From Planctomycetota bacterium (lineage in GTDB: Bacteria; Planctomycetota; Phycisphaerae; Sedimentisphaerales; UBA12454): a stretch of 50,603 nucleotides of DNA. The stretch spans positions 1-50,603 of the forward strand of contig JAHJUV010000115.1 in the NCBI GenBank assembly GCA_018828825.1, given 5' to 3'. Numbering within the stretch: position 1 is the stretch's first letter; every line of letters starts with the position of its first letter. The notes under the pieces are model-generated. The model was given only the letters and a program-made list of their open reading frames with translations. It searched no databases and had not been told where the DNA came from. Both the position numbers and the translations under genes were made by a program. This document shows positions 1 to 8,177 of this stretch, piece after piece.

Positions 1-594
1 CACTTTGCCGCCTATCTCGTGCTTATGCTTCTGTTGTGGCTAAGTGTAAGTTTTGAAAAAAAGGCGGATTGGAAAAAAATCCGGCCGTGGCTGCTAATGG
101 GAATAGTCGCAGTTTACGGCTTATTCGATGAAGTTTCACAATATTTCATAGAAGGCCGTTCAGCAGACCTCTACGACCTGCTTGGCAACTTCCTCGGAGC
201 TGCTATTGCTATGATACTGGTTACAATTATGGCCGGTCGTCATACGGCAATGATACCGTTTGTGATATGCCCGATGTTTCTGCCGGGGCTGGTAAGGTCA
301 AAACTTATAGCACAAAGTTCAATAATCGAAACTGCGGTTTATGCGGCTGCTTTTGCGATAATAACAATTGCCTGGGCCCAATATCTTTCGTCGGTCCATA
401 AACTTAATCTTAAACAGCTAAAACATATACCGGCATTTTTTGCAGGGTTGGCTGGAACTATCGCTATCGTAAAAATTTATGCGGTGTTTACAAATAAACC
501 AATGGGGAAAACAGCGATTTTAAGCGCCTTCGCCGCGATAATATTGACACTTATAATTTGGTCTCTGGCGAGAGAAAAAAGGACTACTGTTTGA
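1..594 (+). CDS. VanZ-like membrane protein, 5' end outside window
   Basis: The reading frame is open from base 1, so the gene starts upstream of the window; an in-frame GTG at 19 is probably internal. The first residues (HFAAYLVLMLL) match the His-Phe-x-x-Tyr stretch in the first helix of VanZ-family proteins. The segment FDEVSQYFIEGRSADLYDL followed by GNFLGA is the conserved VanZ core, with acidic and Arg/Ser residues between helices. Several more hydrophobic helices follow, making the C-terminal half longer than in minimal VanZ proteins. VanZ-like proteins are often found near polysaccharide and exosortase loci, but their biochemical role is unclear. The 3' end overlaps the convergent TIGR03790 gene by 11 bases. 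Confidence 0.8.
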   Translation, partial: HFAAYLVLMLLLWLSVSFEKKADWKKIRPWLLMGIVAVYGLFDEVSQYFIEGRSADLYDLLGNFLGAAIAMILVTIMAGRHTAMIPFVICPMFLPGLVRSKLIAQSSIIETAVYAAAFAIITIAWAQYLSSVHKLNLKQLKHIPAFFAGLAGTIAIVKIYAVFTNKPMGKTAILSAFAAIILTLIIWSLAREKRTTV

Positions 595-2155
595 TAGTGG
601 GTCTGTAAAGAGGGTCGCCTATAAGAACGAGCTGCCAGGAATTAAACGGGTTTGTCCTGTAAAAGGCTTCAGCCAGGCATTTGCCGTCGAGCAGTTCAGC
701 AAAAAACTCGTCCGGCTCAGGAAACGAATGGAGATAAGGCTCGTCAACCGGGCCCAGCGTGGCAGTTATGCCGTCGGCAAGCATAGCAGGACACCAGTTA
801 GTACTTGTGATGCTTCGTAAATTCGCCGCCTCGAAACTGGCTATATGAAAACCTACAGCGCCGGGAACAAAATCAAACGCATCGATATATTTTCTTACGC
901 TATACCAGCCGCAGTAAATTGCTGTCTTCGGACAGGAGCCCGGTGCGAAAAGAGATTCCGTGTTCTCTATGACAACTTTCATCGGAGTACGTTTTTTGAG
1001 CATAGCCGCAAGCGAATGCAGGCTCTTATCAAAAAATTCAAACGAGTGCGGCGCAGACTGAGCGGTAATATTCAAACCGCGGGTGTCAATATACGCATTT
1101 CCGGAAAGGCCGGTTTTCTCGGCTTCTATCGCCTTATCGATGAGTCCTGAGGCAATTTGAGCCGATGGGCCGTCGAGCCTTGAAACCATCAGAGTTCTCG
1201 AAGGCAACCAGAGAGGCATATTCTGCATCTGATTTTTCTGCCAGCGGTAAAGGTCGTAATCGTCAAACAGAACCATCGAAAGCTCGCTGTCAACCGAAGC
1301 AGATGTTTCAGCCCCCCTGCACCTGGCAATATCAGCTTTTAAGCTGGAAATAACATTTGTCAAACCTCCGACTGTTTCGAGGGCTGAATAAAAATCCGCA
1401 TCAAGCTTTTTAGTGATGGGCCATTTTTTCTGCTCAGCCATCTGTAAAACGAGGCTATTTTCATACAACTCGTTTTTTTCTGATATAGAAAGCCTGAACG
1501 ATATCTGCGGCAGCTTTTTAGCCTGCTGCTGAGCATTGGCAGGACCATAGAAAAGTCTTATCAGTTCTATCCAATCGTTATATTGCTTTTCCCGTGCATC
1601 TTCCTGCTCGACATATTCAATTCTTTTGACGACCTCTTTTGTATCGTCATTGAGATGTTTTAAAATATCTCCAACTGATTCGGCCTGAGCCGCTTCTTGA
1701 GGATTCGTTAACTCTTTTCTTCCAAGTTGATTAAGCTGCTGATAGGCATTTTTAAATTCTTCTTCTTTGGAGGAAAGTATGCTTGAAAGCTTTAAAACAA
1801 GCTGGTTGACATCCTTAACAGGACTGGCAGGAGCGACTTTTATCGGCACGCCGTAAACCGTCAAAAGACATTTAATCTGCCCGGACTTTCTGTTTTGTGT
1901 AAGCTCTTTTTTTACTGCGGCAGCCAGAATGTTATCGTATTTTTGCCGGGTTATTTGCTCAGAAAGGTTTTCCCCCAGCGGAATTTTCAGGATATTTTCA
2001 GATGGCACTGCCCTTTTGCCGCAGTAATATTCCGCCAACTGAAGCGACTCGTTAACATCTGAGTTTGCGATAACCAGAATCTGCGCGGGCTCAAGTGCAT
2101 AAGCAGGCAGAGAAAACAACCACAGGGATAACATGAGAAGATAAATCTTTGACAT
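584..2155 (-). CDS. TIGR03790-family exported protein
   Basis: A 523-residue protein with a clear N-terminal signal peptide (hydrophobic core LLMLSLWLFSLPAYA, likely cut after AYA). The body has features I recognise from family TIGR03790: an early ILVIANSDVNES-type strand, YGVPIKV near residue 105, and a C-terminal region with GAVGFH and GPVDEPYLHSFP. The family is uncharacterised. From memory, its occurrence is tied to genomes that carry exosortase (PEP-CTERM sorting). It is the last gene of a minus-strand run; its ATG overlaps the stop of the aminomutase gene by one base (TAATG), which suggests translational coupling. No enzymatic role can be assigned. The family assignment is by motif memory only. 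Confidence 0.8.
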   Translation of the reverse strand: MSKIYLLMLSLWLFSLPAYALEPAQILVIANSDVNESLQLAEYYCGKRAVPSENILKIPLGENLSEQITRQKYDNILAAAVKKELTQNRKSGQIKCLLTVYGVPIKVAPASPVKDVNQLVLKLSSILSSKEEEFKNAYQQLNQLGRKELTNPQEAAQAESVGDILKHLNDDTKEVVKRIEYVEQEDAREKQYNDWIELIRLFYGPANAQQQAKKLPQISFRLSISEKNELYENSLVLQMAEQKKWPITKKLDADFYSALETVGGLTNVISSLKADIARCRGAETSASVDSELSMVLFDDYDLYRWQKNQMQNMPLWLPSRTLMVSRLDGPSAQIASGLIDKAIEAEKTGLSGNAYIDTRGLNITAQSAPHSFEFFDKSLHSLAAMLKKRTPMKVVIENTESLFAPGSCPKTAIYCGWYSVRKYIDAFDFVPGAVGFHIASFEAANLRSITSTNWCPAMLADGITATLGPVDEPYLHSFPEPDEFFAELLDGKCLAEAFYRTNPFNSWQLVLIGDPLYRPTIKQ

Positions 2156-3288
2156 TATTCCGGTCCATAAGACCTGTAAGGTTTGTCGGCAGGATAATTC
2201 ACTTCGTCATAATCATCAAACCAGCAGGCCTGCGGATTGCTCTTAAATATCATAAATTTTCCGCTGTCACTGTCATCTGCGGCCCTGTGGTATTTCATAA
2301 AAACATTAGTATCCGTTTTGCCGATTATTTCGATTTTTCCACTCGAGTGAGACATAACAAAACGAGCCCGTTTGGCAAGACCGGAAATCCTAGCTTTGGC
2401 CTGTTCAAAAATATCATAACCGGTTTCAATCGGTACAGTATATGCTTTGTTGCCGCTGGCCGGACGGCACTGAAATACATAATAAGGCACTACACCATAA
2501 AACGAAAGTTTTGCAAAAAGCTCGGCAAGGACATCCGGATTGTCGTTTATGCCTTTTATCAGGGGCGTCTGATTGGTCATTTCGGCACCGGCCTTCTTCA
2601 TAAGATGACAGGCTTGAATGGCGATATCCGTCAACTCACGTGGATGAACGAAATGTGTCATCATATATATTTTCTTATACGGAGTAGAATATTTCTCGAT
2701 TAAATCCAGAAGCTGTTTATCTTCGGCTATCCTGTAAGGATTGTAAACCGGCATCCGAGTCCCGATCCTAATTATCTGTACATGGTCAATCTGCCTGAGT
2801 TTTGTTATTATTTCTTCAAGCCCGTCTGTTGAAAGCATAAGCGGATCACCGCCGGTAAGCAGGACATTAGTTATTTCTTTATGCTGCGATATATAATTCA
2901 GCGCAGCGGGTAAGTCCGTAATACAATCCCTTTTGGAGCCAAGAAAGACCCTCTTCCTGAAACAATAACGACATATCCCGGCGCAGGTTTTGCTCACAAG
3001 CAAAAGCGCAGTAGAATTATACTTGTGCTCCAGGCCCGGCATCACCGTATAGCTTTGCTCGTCGGACGGATCGAGTCTGCCCCACTTTTCAAGCTCTTTG
3101 GCGTGAGGAACTACAACCTGCCTGATGGGGTCATTGGGGTCGTTCCAGTCTATAAGGGACAAATAATACTCGCTGCAATAAAACGGGTATTTAGCCGCGA
3201 CCTTCGCAACTTCACCGACTTCGGCCTGACTCAAGTTTTTAAGCTCTTTTACATCCGTCACATAACTTTGTTTTAACTCTGCTGTCAA
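2155..3288 (-). CDS. KamA-family radical SAM aminomutase, substrate uncertain
   Basis: A 377-residue PLP- and SAM-dependent 2,3-aminomutase homologue. The radical SAM cluster motif CX3CX2C is at C102, C106 and C109 (TCAGICRYCF), the SAM-binding glycine region is LLTGGDP near 143-149, and IRIGTRMP follows near 173-180. The PLP lysine is probably K318 in SSGKIE. In Clostridium lysine 2,3-aminomutase, D293 and D330 bind the substrate side chain. Here the aligned positions appear to be R275 (FQCRPASG) and S313 (FVMSHSSGK), so lysine is an unlikely substrate; a basic residue suggests an acidic amino acid. It lies 14 bases after the sugar transferase start-side neighbour's stop and is coupled to the TIGR03790 gene. 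EpmB is an alternative, but the C-terminal extension argues against it. Confidence 0.85.
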   Translation of the reverse strand: MTAELKQSYVTDVKELKNLSQAEVGEVAKVAAKYPFYCSEYYLSLIDWNDPNDPIRQVVVPHAKELEKWGRLDPSDEQSYTVMPGLEHKYNSTALLLVSKTCAGICRYCFRKRVFLGSKRDCITDLPAALNYISQHKEITNVLLTGGDPLMLSTDGLEEIITKLRQIDHVQIIRIGTRMPVYNPYRIAEDKQLLDLIEKYSTPYKKIYMMTHFVHPRELTDIAIQACHLMKKAGAEMTNQTPLIKGINDNPDVLAELFAKLSFYGVVPYYVFQCRPASGNKAYTVPIETGYDIFEQAKARISGLAKRARFVMSHSSGKIEIIGKTDTNVFMKYHRAADDSDSGKFMIFKSNPQACWFDDYDEVNYPADKPYRSYGPE

Positions 3289-3302
3289 TTATTTCTCCGG
3301 GT

Positions 3303-3926
3303 TTAAATATTGTTCTTGCCGCTTTGCCCTCTGGTCTCTTCTGTTTGCGAGTAGCGTTTTTCATAAATACTCCTGCGGGTCAAAACCTGCCAAAGCGTCA
3401 TAAAAATTATCTTAAAGTCCAGCAGCAGCGAAGCTTTTTGGACATATTCTACATCGAAAGCCAGTTTTTCTTCTCTCGTAAGCTCTCCCCTGCCGCTGAT
3501 TTGTGCCAAACCTGTAAGGCCCGGCTTGACAAACAGTCTTTTTTTATGCTCATTATCCCATTCTGCTATTTGTTCAATATACAAAGGTCTTGGGCCTACA
3601 AGTGTCATATTACCTTTTAATACATTAAAGAGTTGCGGCAGTTCATCAAGAGAATATTCGCGTAAAAAAATACCTGTTTTAGTCAATCGCGGGTCCTGGC
3701 CTGATTTAGGACTGGCTCCGAACGGGTCAACATCAATCTTCATCGTGCGAAATTTATAAAACTTGAAAGGTTTTCCATCCTTGCCGGCACGTGTTTGCTT
3801 AAAAATCGCCGGTCCTTTGCTGCCTCGTTTTATCGCTGCGATTATTATCACAAATACCGGCAGTAAAATAACAACCACCGGCAAAGCAGCCAGAATATCG
3901 ACCAATCTTTTTATAAACCTATACAA
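3303..3926 (-). CDS. Polyprenyl-phosphate sugar-1-phosphate transferase (WcaJ/PglC-type)
   Basis: A 207-residue monotopic phosphoglycosyl transferase. It has one N-terminal hydrophobic segment (about residues 9-32), then GPAIFKQTRAGKDGKPFKFYKFRTM, and the catalytic Asp-Glu pair D94-E95 in SLDELPQLFNV. VGPRPL follows, then KPGLTGLAQISGRG. The family transfers a sugar phosphate from a UDP-sugar to undecaprenyl phosphate at the inner membrane face and so starts a polysaccharide repeat unit. The length is that of a minimal PglC-like enzyme without the extra transmembrane domain of WcaJ. Its start overlaps the end of the HAD gene by 8 bases. A second, unrelated initiating transferase lies at 5732-6916. 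Confidence 0.93.
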   Translation of the reverse strand: MYRFIKRLVDILAALPVVVILLPVFVIIIAAIKRGSKGPAIFKQTRAGKDGKPFKFYKFRTMKIDVDPFGASPKSGQDPRLTKTGIFLREYSLDELPQLFNVLKGNMTLVGPRPLYIEQIAEWDNEHKKRLFVKPGLTGLAQISGRGELTREEKLAFDVEYVQKASLLLDFKIIFMTLWQVLTRRSIYEKRYSQTEETRGQSGKNNI

Positions 3927-4608
3927 TCTCTATTTCCTTTAATAAATCAGGTAATTTATTAATCGAATCAATTTCGTAACCAGGCTGGGCCTGCTTTGAT
4001 GGGGCCTGACCTAAATGAATCCGCTTGGGACGTATAATTCGGACAGTTTTAAAGCCCATCTGGTTAGGTGACAAAAAATCCTTTTTAAGATTATCGCCGA
4101 CATAAACGCACTGATTGGCTAAAACACCGAATTCGGCCAGCAGTTTTTCAAAAGCTGTCGGCGAAGGTTTCCAGTGCTCCCTGCCGAGCTTTTCGGTATA
4201 AACAATATAATCGAAAAATTTTTCGAGCGTCAGCGCCTTTACCTTATACTCCTGAGCGGGCAGGTAACCATCGGTAATCAGGCCGAGTTTGTAACGGCTT
4301 TTCAAACTTTCAAGAACCTCTCTGCTTTCAGGAGAAAGTTTTATGTCCGGCTTATGCTCACGAAAGACCTTTACAAGTTTTTCTATATAGGCGGCGTCAA
4401 AGACAACGCCAAGCTTTTCGGCGGCGGCGTTAAGGGTGGTCTTGTAATTGCCCGAATTGAAAATTTCCCAAAGGATATCAAAAACACCCCGGCCCGACAG
4501 TCCAAAATCATCGGCTATAGTTTGAGCCACCACTGCAAAACCGCTTTTGTAGTAGTCTATCTCGTCGTAAAGGGTATCGTCCATATCAAAGGCTATACAA
4601 TTTATCAC
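3919..4608 (-). CDS. HAD-superfamily hydrolase
   Basis: A 229-residue HAD phosphatase. The nucleophile motif is FDMDDTLYDE with D8 and D10, motif II is LITDGY near residue 115, and motif IV is VGDNLKKDF near 168-176. A helical cap lies between motifs I and II, as in the HAD-IA/YjjG-like class. The start is GTG. It is the first gene of the minus-strand run and overlaps the sugar transferase gene by 8 bases. Together with the divergent ATP-grasp gene across the promoter region it forms an arrangement often seen in surface-polysaccharide loci. The substrate is unknown; a sugar phosphate or nucleotide is plausible. Confidence 0.85.
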   Translation of the reverse strand: MINCIAFDMDDTLYDEIDYYKSGFAVVAQTIADDFGLSGRGVFDILWEIFNSGNYKTTLNAAAEKLGVVFDAAYIEKLVKVFREHKPDIKLSPESREVLESLKSRYKLGLITDGYLPAQEYKVKALTLEKFFDYIVYTEKLGREHWKPSPTAFEKLLAEFGVLANQCVYVGDNLKKDFLSPNQMGFKTVRIIRPKRIHLGQAPSKQAQPGYEIDSINKLPDLLKEIEIV

Positions 4609-4723
4609 TTAAAAACCCTGTCAAAAATGCCGATAATTAAAATATAGGCTATCGATTCAATTAACTGGACAAAAGTCCTATAATTAGTTAGACTTTTAGT
4701 AACTTTCTTTGGTGCTATAAGTT
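4609..4723. promoter_or_regulatory. Divergent promoter region with a small palindrome
   Basis: This 115-base AT-rich gap separates the HAD operon (leftward) from the ATP-grasp/WecA pair (rightward). On the plus strand a perfect TATAAT lies at 4679-4684, about 40 bases before the ATP-grasp ATG; its -35 is weak (TTCAAT-like). Directly upstream is the inverted repeat GGAC-AAAA-GTCC at 4667-4678, placed where an operator could overlap the spacer. On the minus strand TTGAAT followed about 15 bases later by TAATTA is a weaker candidate. Promoter positions are inferred from consensus only. Confidence 0.45.
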
Positions 4724-5728
4724 ATGGTAAATTACAAAAAGCCAAATTGCAAGCGTTTTAATATTTTGTTTACTTGTATCGGCAGACGGGTATCGCTTTT
4801 GAACAGTTTTAAAAAGGCCGCCAAAGAGTTAAAACTTAACTGCCGATTTTTGGGAACTGAAACAACAGAACTAAGTTCCGCTCTTCAGCTTTGTGACAAA
4901 AAATTTATCGTCAAATCCGTAGGTCATCAAAATTACACAAAACAACTATTGGAGATTGTAAAACAAAACAACGTAAAATTGCTGGTACCAACTATTGACC
5001 TTGATTTACAAGTTCTTGCTGATAACAGAGAAAAATTTACCGCTATCGGCTGCACTGTACTGGTTTCAAAACCAAATGTTGTCAATATCTGTCAGGATAA
5101 ACGTGAAACTTTTAAATTCCTCGTAAAAAACGGTTTTGACACTCCTGAAACTTTAACAGCTCGCCAGGCGATGGCGAAAAAGTCTCTTAAATACCCCCGT
5201 TTCCTCAAACCCTGGGACGGCTATGCCGGCAGAGGAAACGCCATCGTCAAAAATCGGCAAGAACTTGCTTTCTACGCAAAAAAAATACCTAACTGCATTG
5301 TACAGGAATTTGCTCAAGGTCATGAATATACTTGTGATTGTTTTATTGATTTTGACTATCAAGTTCGTTGCGTAGTTCCCAGAAAACGAATCGAAGTTCG
5401 TTCAGGCGAAGTAAGTAAAGGGCAAATTATCAAGAACAGGGTAATAATGGCCCAGGCGGCAAAACTGACTAAAACTCTGAGGGCCGGCCCAGGAGTTATT
5501 ACCATACAACTTATTCTTGCAAAGGGGCGAAGGATAGAATTCATTGAAATAAATCCGCGTTTTGGCGGAGGAGCACCCCTGTCAATAAAAGCTGGTGCAG
5601 ATTTCCCAAAGTGGATTCTGTCGCAGCTTATCGGGAAAAAATCACGAATTAAATTCGACGGCTTTAAAAATAACCTGACCATGCTGCGATATGATGCAGA
5701 AGTCTGGCTAAAACCGTATGGAGACTAA
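4724..5728 (+). CDS. ATP-grasp domain protein (CarB-like)
   Basis: A 334-residue ATP-grasp enzyme. The N-terminal pre-ATP-grasp fold begins with FNILFTCIGRRVSLL, followed by LLVPTIDLDLQVL. The ATP-binding domain includes YPRFLKPWDGYAGRGNAIV (a lysine and a glycine-rich loop), IVQEFAQGHEYTCDCF, and the metal-binding IEFIEINPRFGGGAPLS near residues 268-284. ATP-grasp enzymes join a carboxylate to an amine, thiol or similar nucleophile through an acyl phosphate. Members of this subgroup are common in polysaccharide loci next to a HAD protein, but the substrates are unknown. It is followed after 3 bases by the WecA-type gene, so the two are probably co-transcribed from the TATAAT at 4679. Confidence 0.85.
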   Translation: MVNYKKPNCKRFNILFTCIGRRVSLLNSFKKAAKELKLNCRFLGTETTELSSALQLCDKKFIVKSVGHQNYTKQLLEIVKQNNVKLLVPTIDLDLQVLADNREKFTAIGCTVLVSKPNVVNICQDKRETFKFLVKNGFDTPETLTARQAMAKKSLKYPRFLKPWDGYAGRGNAIVKNRQELAFYAKKIPNCIVQEFAQGHEYTCDCFIDFDYQVRCVVPRKRIEVRSGEVSKGQIIKNRVIMAQAAKLTKTLRAGPGVITIQLILAKGRRIEFIEINPRFGGGAPLSIKAGADFPKWILSQLIGKKSRIKFDGFKNNLTMLRYDAEVWLKPYGD

Positions 5729-5731
5729 AAA

Positions 5732-6916
5732 GTGCTTGCAAGTATCGTAGGCCCATACAAGGAAATCAGCTGGATAATACCATTCTGGCCGGTGTTGGTG
5801 TTTTCCTTTATTGCAGCATTGCCCGGTACATGGCTGTGCAAGAAAATTGCTCTTAAATTTGGTGCGGTAGACAAACCTGACGGCACGGTCAAAACACATA
5901 AGCAACCTATAGCCTATCTTGGAGGGCTGGGAATTCTTTTGGGGTTTGCCTCTGGTATCGTCGCGGGAATAACTTTACTCGAACAGACCGAGCTATTCGG
6001 ATTATACCTCAAACTGCTCGTAGGCATATTAGCCGGAGCATCTGTAGCGTGTTTTGTCGGTCTTGTTGACGACCTTTTTGATATTCGTCCCTCCCGGAAA
6101 ATACTCGGACAGGCGCTGGCAGCGGTTATTCTGCTAACGGTCGGAATCAGGCCAAACCTTAGCATTATTTTCACTCAGTTTGGAATAGAGTTGCCGGCAA
6201 CATTAGAGGCGATTTTAGGAATACCTGTGGTTATAATCTTTGTGTTAGGGGCTACGAACTCTCTAAATCTTATCGACGGTCTCGACGGTTTGTGTGCGGG
6301 AGTAACTTCTATTATTACTATTGGGATGCTGATCCTGGCTGTTCATCTTGGAACATGGAACTTATCGAGTGCTGGAGACCCCGTCCGCGCTATAGTTGGT
6401 CTTGGGCTTGTTGGCGCTACATTGGGATTTCTGCCATTCAACAAGGCACCGGCAAAAATATTTATGGGGGATGCCGGCAGTATGCTGCTGGGGTTTGTTG
6501 TGGCAGCGATGATGATACTGTTTGCAGAAAGGCAGCCGCTTTGGTGGATGGCGTCACTGATGATATTCGGACTGCCTATACTTGATACAGCAGTAGCGTT
6601 GGTAAGAAGATTACTAAATAAAAGGCCTTTATTCGTTTCAGACCGCGGGCACATATACGACCAGATGATGGACCGCGGAATACCATTGAAAAAGACCGTA
6701 GGTATTTGCTATATTCTTGCCGGGGTGTATGCTGCAATAGGATTGATTATGTGTCCGTTAAGACATCGATATGCAGCAATTATACTGGCTGTTACCGTCA
6801 TAATTTCGGCGGTAGTAATCTGGAAAAAGGGCTTTTTGAAAATGGAAGGATTAAGAGGAGCGGTGAAAAAAACCGGATTGAAAAAAACAGCTAATTCCGG
6901 CAGCAGCCATAATTGA
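5732..6916 (+). CDS. WecA/TagO-type undecaprenyl-phosphate sugar-1-phosphate transferase
   Basis: A 394-residue polytopic protein of the MraY/WecA family. Hallmarks in order are VDKPDG with KTHKQPIAYLGG (about 48-66), the aspartate pair in GLVDDLFDIRPSRK (about 110), NSLNLIDGLDGLCAG (about 172-186), FLPFNKAPAKIFMGDAGS (about 232-249) and the terminal DRGHIYDQMMDRG loop. It links a HexNAc-1-phosphate to undecaprenyl phosphate on the cytoplasmic side. The start is GTG, preceded by GGAG at a good distance. The cytoplasmic tail is encoded antiparallel to the end of the next gene: the two overlap tail to tail by 66 bases. It cannot be MraY of peptidoglycan synthesis on sequence grounds alone, but context and the loop sequences favour WecA. 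Confidence 0.92.
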   Translation: MLASIVGPYKEISWIIPFWPVLVFSFIAALPGTWLCKKIALKFGAVDKPDGTVKTHKQPIAYLGGLGILLGFASGIVAGITLLEQTELFGLYLKLLVGILAGASVACFVGLVDDLFDIRPSRKILGQALAAVILLTVGIRPNLSIIFTQFGIELPATLEAILGIPVVIIFVLGATNSLNLIDGLDGLCAGVTSIITIGMLILAVHLGTWNLSSAGDPVRAIVGLGLVGATLGFLPFNKAPAKIFMGDAGSMLLGFVVAAMMILFAERQPLWWMASLMIFGLPILDTAVALVRRLLNKRPLFVSDRGHIYDQMMDRGIPLKKTVGICYILAGVYAAIGLIMCPLRHRYAAIILAVTVIISAVVIWKKGFLKMEGLRGAVKKTGLKKTANSGSSHN

Positions 6917-8167
6917 AAGAAAAGGGATTGTACCCAGGGTATAAAGCGAATGCCCAATAAAAGTAGCGAACGGGAAATACCATATCGAATAGCACACTAT
7001 ACCGACAAGCAGCAACAGTCCCTCTTTCCTAAAAGCAAAAATTCCAACTGCTGCGGGAACCCATAAAATCAAATGAAAAACGCTTAGGCCCCACCGTTCA
7101 ATCGTTACATACTTGATTGCAAGAAAAGATTTTGTGAAAACAGGAAAATAGTATTCTGTCGAATTTAAAACAACTTTCTTTGCAAATAAAAGCGGATGAT
7201 TTTTTATATGCTCAATCATTTTTTTGTTAGCAATCTCTTCCTGAGCGATATCCTTAAAACCCTTCCAGTGAGTAGCGGTCGTTTCAGTGCCCTCTATCCC
7301 AAGGACCATTAAACTTGCGTCAATATAGCTTTCGCCTTTTCTTTGCGGCTCAGCTTCGATGCCCCTCCAGTGAACATTGCCATTAAAGTAAGCAAGGCCG
7401 CCCCCGCCGGACACAGGAATAAACTTATGAAAAACAATCCAGTTTCTGTAAGTCCATGGAGCAATAAGACAAATTACAACTAATCCCGCAAAAAGAGATA
7501 CTGATATCCTTTTCCTGCTCTTAATCAATGCCTTTACAAATAAAATTCCAATCAAAAGCAAAACTGCCGGCAGCATAGCAGCATGCGTCAAAGCCAGTCC
7601 CGCACCGGCAGCGCCAATAATTAGACCAATTTGCCGTGGTTTGAAACCGGACTTATTAAATAGTTCCCGCGATGAAAAATAAGCAAATATTAAATACAAA
7701 AACGTCTGCAGAACCGCTGCCATTGGATTCTTTGCATTCCAGTACACCCATGGATTTATCAAAAAAAACAGCAAGGCCGCAGTTCCCACAGTTTGGTTAT
7801 ATAATTGCCTTGCAATTTTAAATATCATCATTCCGATAAAGCCGACAAGAACACTCTGCGGAATTATAATAACATACCGCTGCAAATTCTCCGGAAATAT
7901 CGCTACAGGCACAAGGAACAAAGGATACAATGGCGGACGATGAAAAACCGGAGGACCGCCTTTTTCAAAGACATAACCATCGCCGGCAGCAAGACTTCTT
8001 GCGAGTTGAATATAACCGTCATTGCCCGCACCAAAATTTCTGCTCAGCCCCGTAATCGGCGAAACAACAAAAAGAATGATACCACAAAAGAAAAGACATA
8101 AAAAAAAGGACAACCAAAAAGCCTGACTGTCTTTTCCGGGAACGAGTTTTCTTAAATCACTTATCAT
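6851..8167 (-). CDS. GT-C type membrane glycosyltransferase (ArnT/GT39-like)
   Basis: A 438-residue protein with about ten hydrophobic helices. After the first helix comes GNDGYIQLARSLAAGDGY and then HRPPLYPLF, the typical first periplasmic loop of ArnT/PMT-like glycosyltransferases with acidic metal-site residues. These enzymes take sugar from a polyprenyl-phosphate donor on the periplasmic side and decorate lipids, proteins or glycans. It is the last gene of the long minus-strand polysaccharide locus and lies 10 bases behind the FAD oxidoreductase gene. Its 3' end overlaps the convergent WecA-type gene by 66 bases. The acceptor cannot be told from sequence. Confidence 0.8.
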   Translation of the reverse strand: MISDLRKLVPGKDSQAFWLSFFLCLFFCGIILFVVSPITGLSRNFGAGNDGYIQLARSLAAGDGYVFEKGGPPVFHRPPLYPLFLVPVAIFPENLQRYVIIIPQSVLVGFIGMMIFKIARQLYNQTVGTAALLFFLINPWVYWNAKNPMAAVLQTFLYLIFAYFSSRELFNKSGFKPRQIGLIIGAAGAGLALTHAAMLPAVLLLIGILFVKALIKSRKRISVSLFAGLVVICLIAPWTYRNWIVFHKFIPVSGGGGLAYFNGNVHWRGIEAEPQRKGESYIDASLMVLGIEGTETTATHWKGFKDIAQEEIANKKMIEHIKNHPLLFAKKVVLNSTEYYFPVFTKSFLAIKYVTIERWGLSVFHLILWVPAAVGIFAFRKEGLLLLVGIVCYSIWYFPFATFIGHSLYTLGTIPFLSIMAAAGISCFFQSGFFHRSS

Positions 8168-8177
8168 ATCAGAAATT

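Noticed and set aside
2155..3288. Possible EpmB (EF-P lysylation) or true lysine 2,3-aminomutase
   Set aside because: Length and C-terminal region do not fit EpmB, no efp gene is next to it, and the two lysine-binding aspartates appear to be missing.
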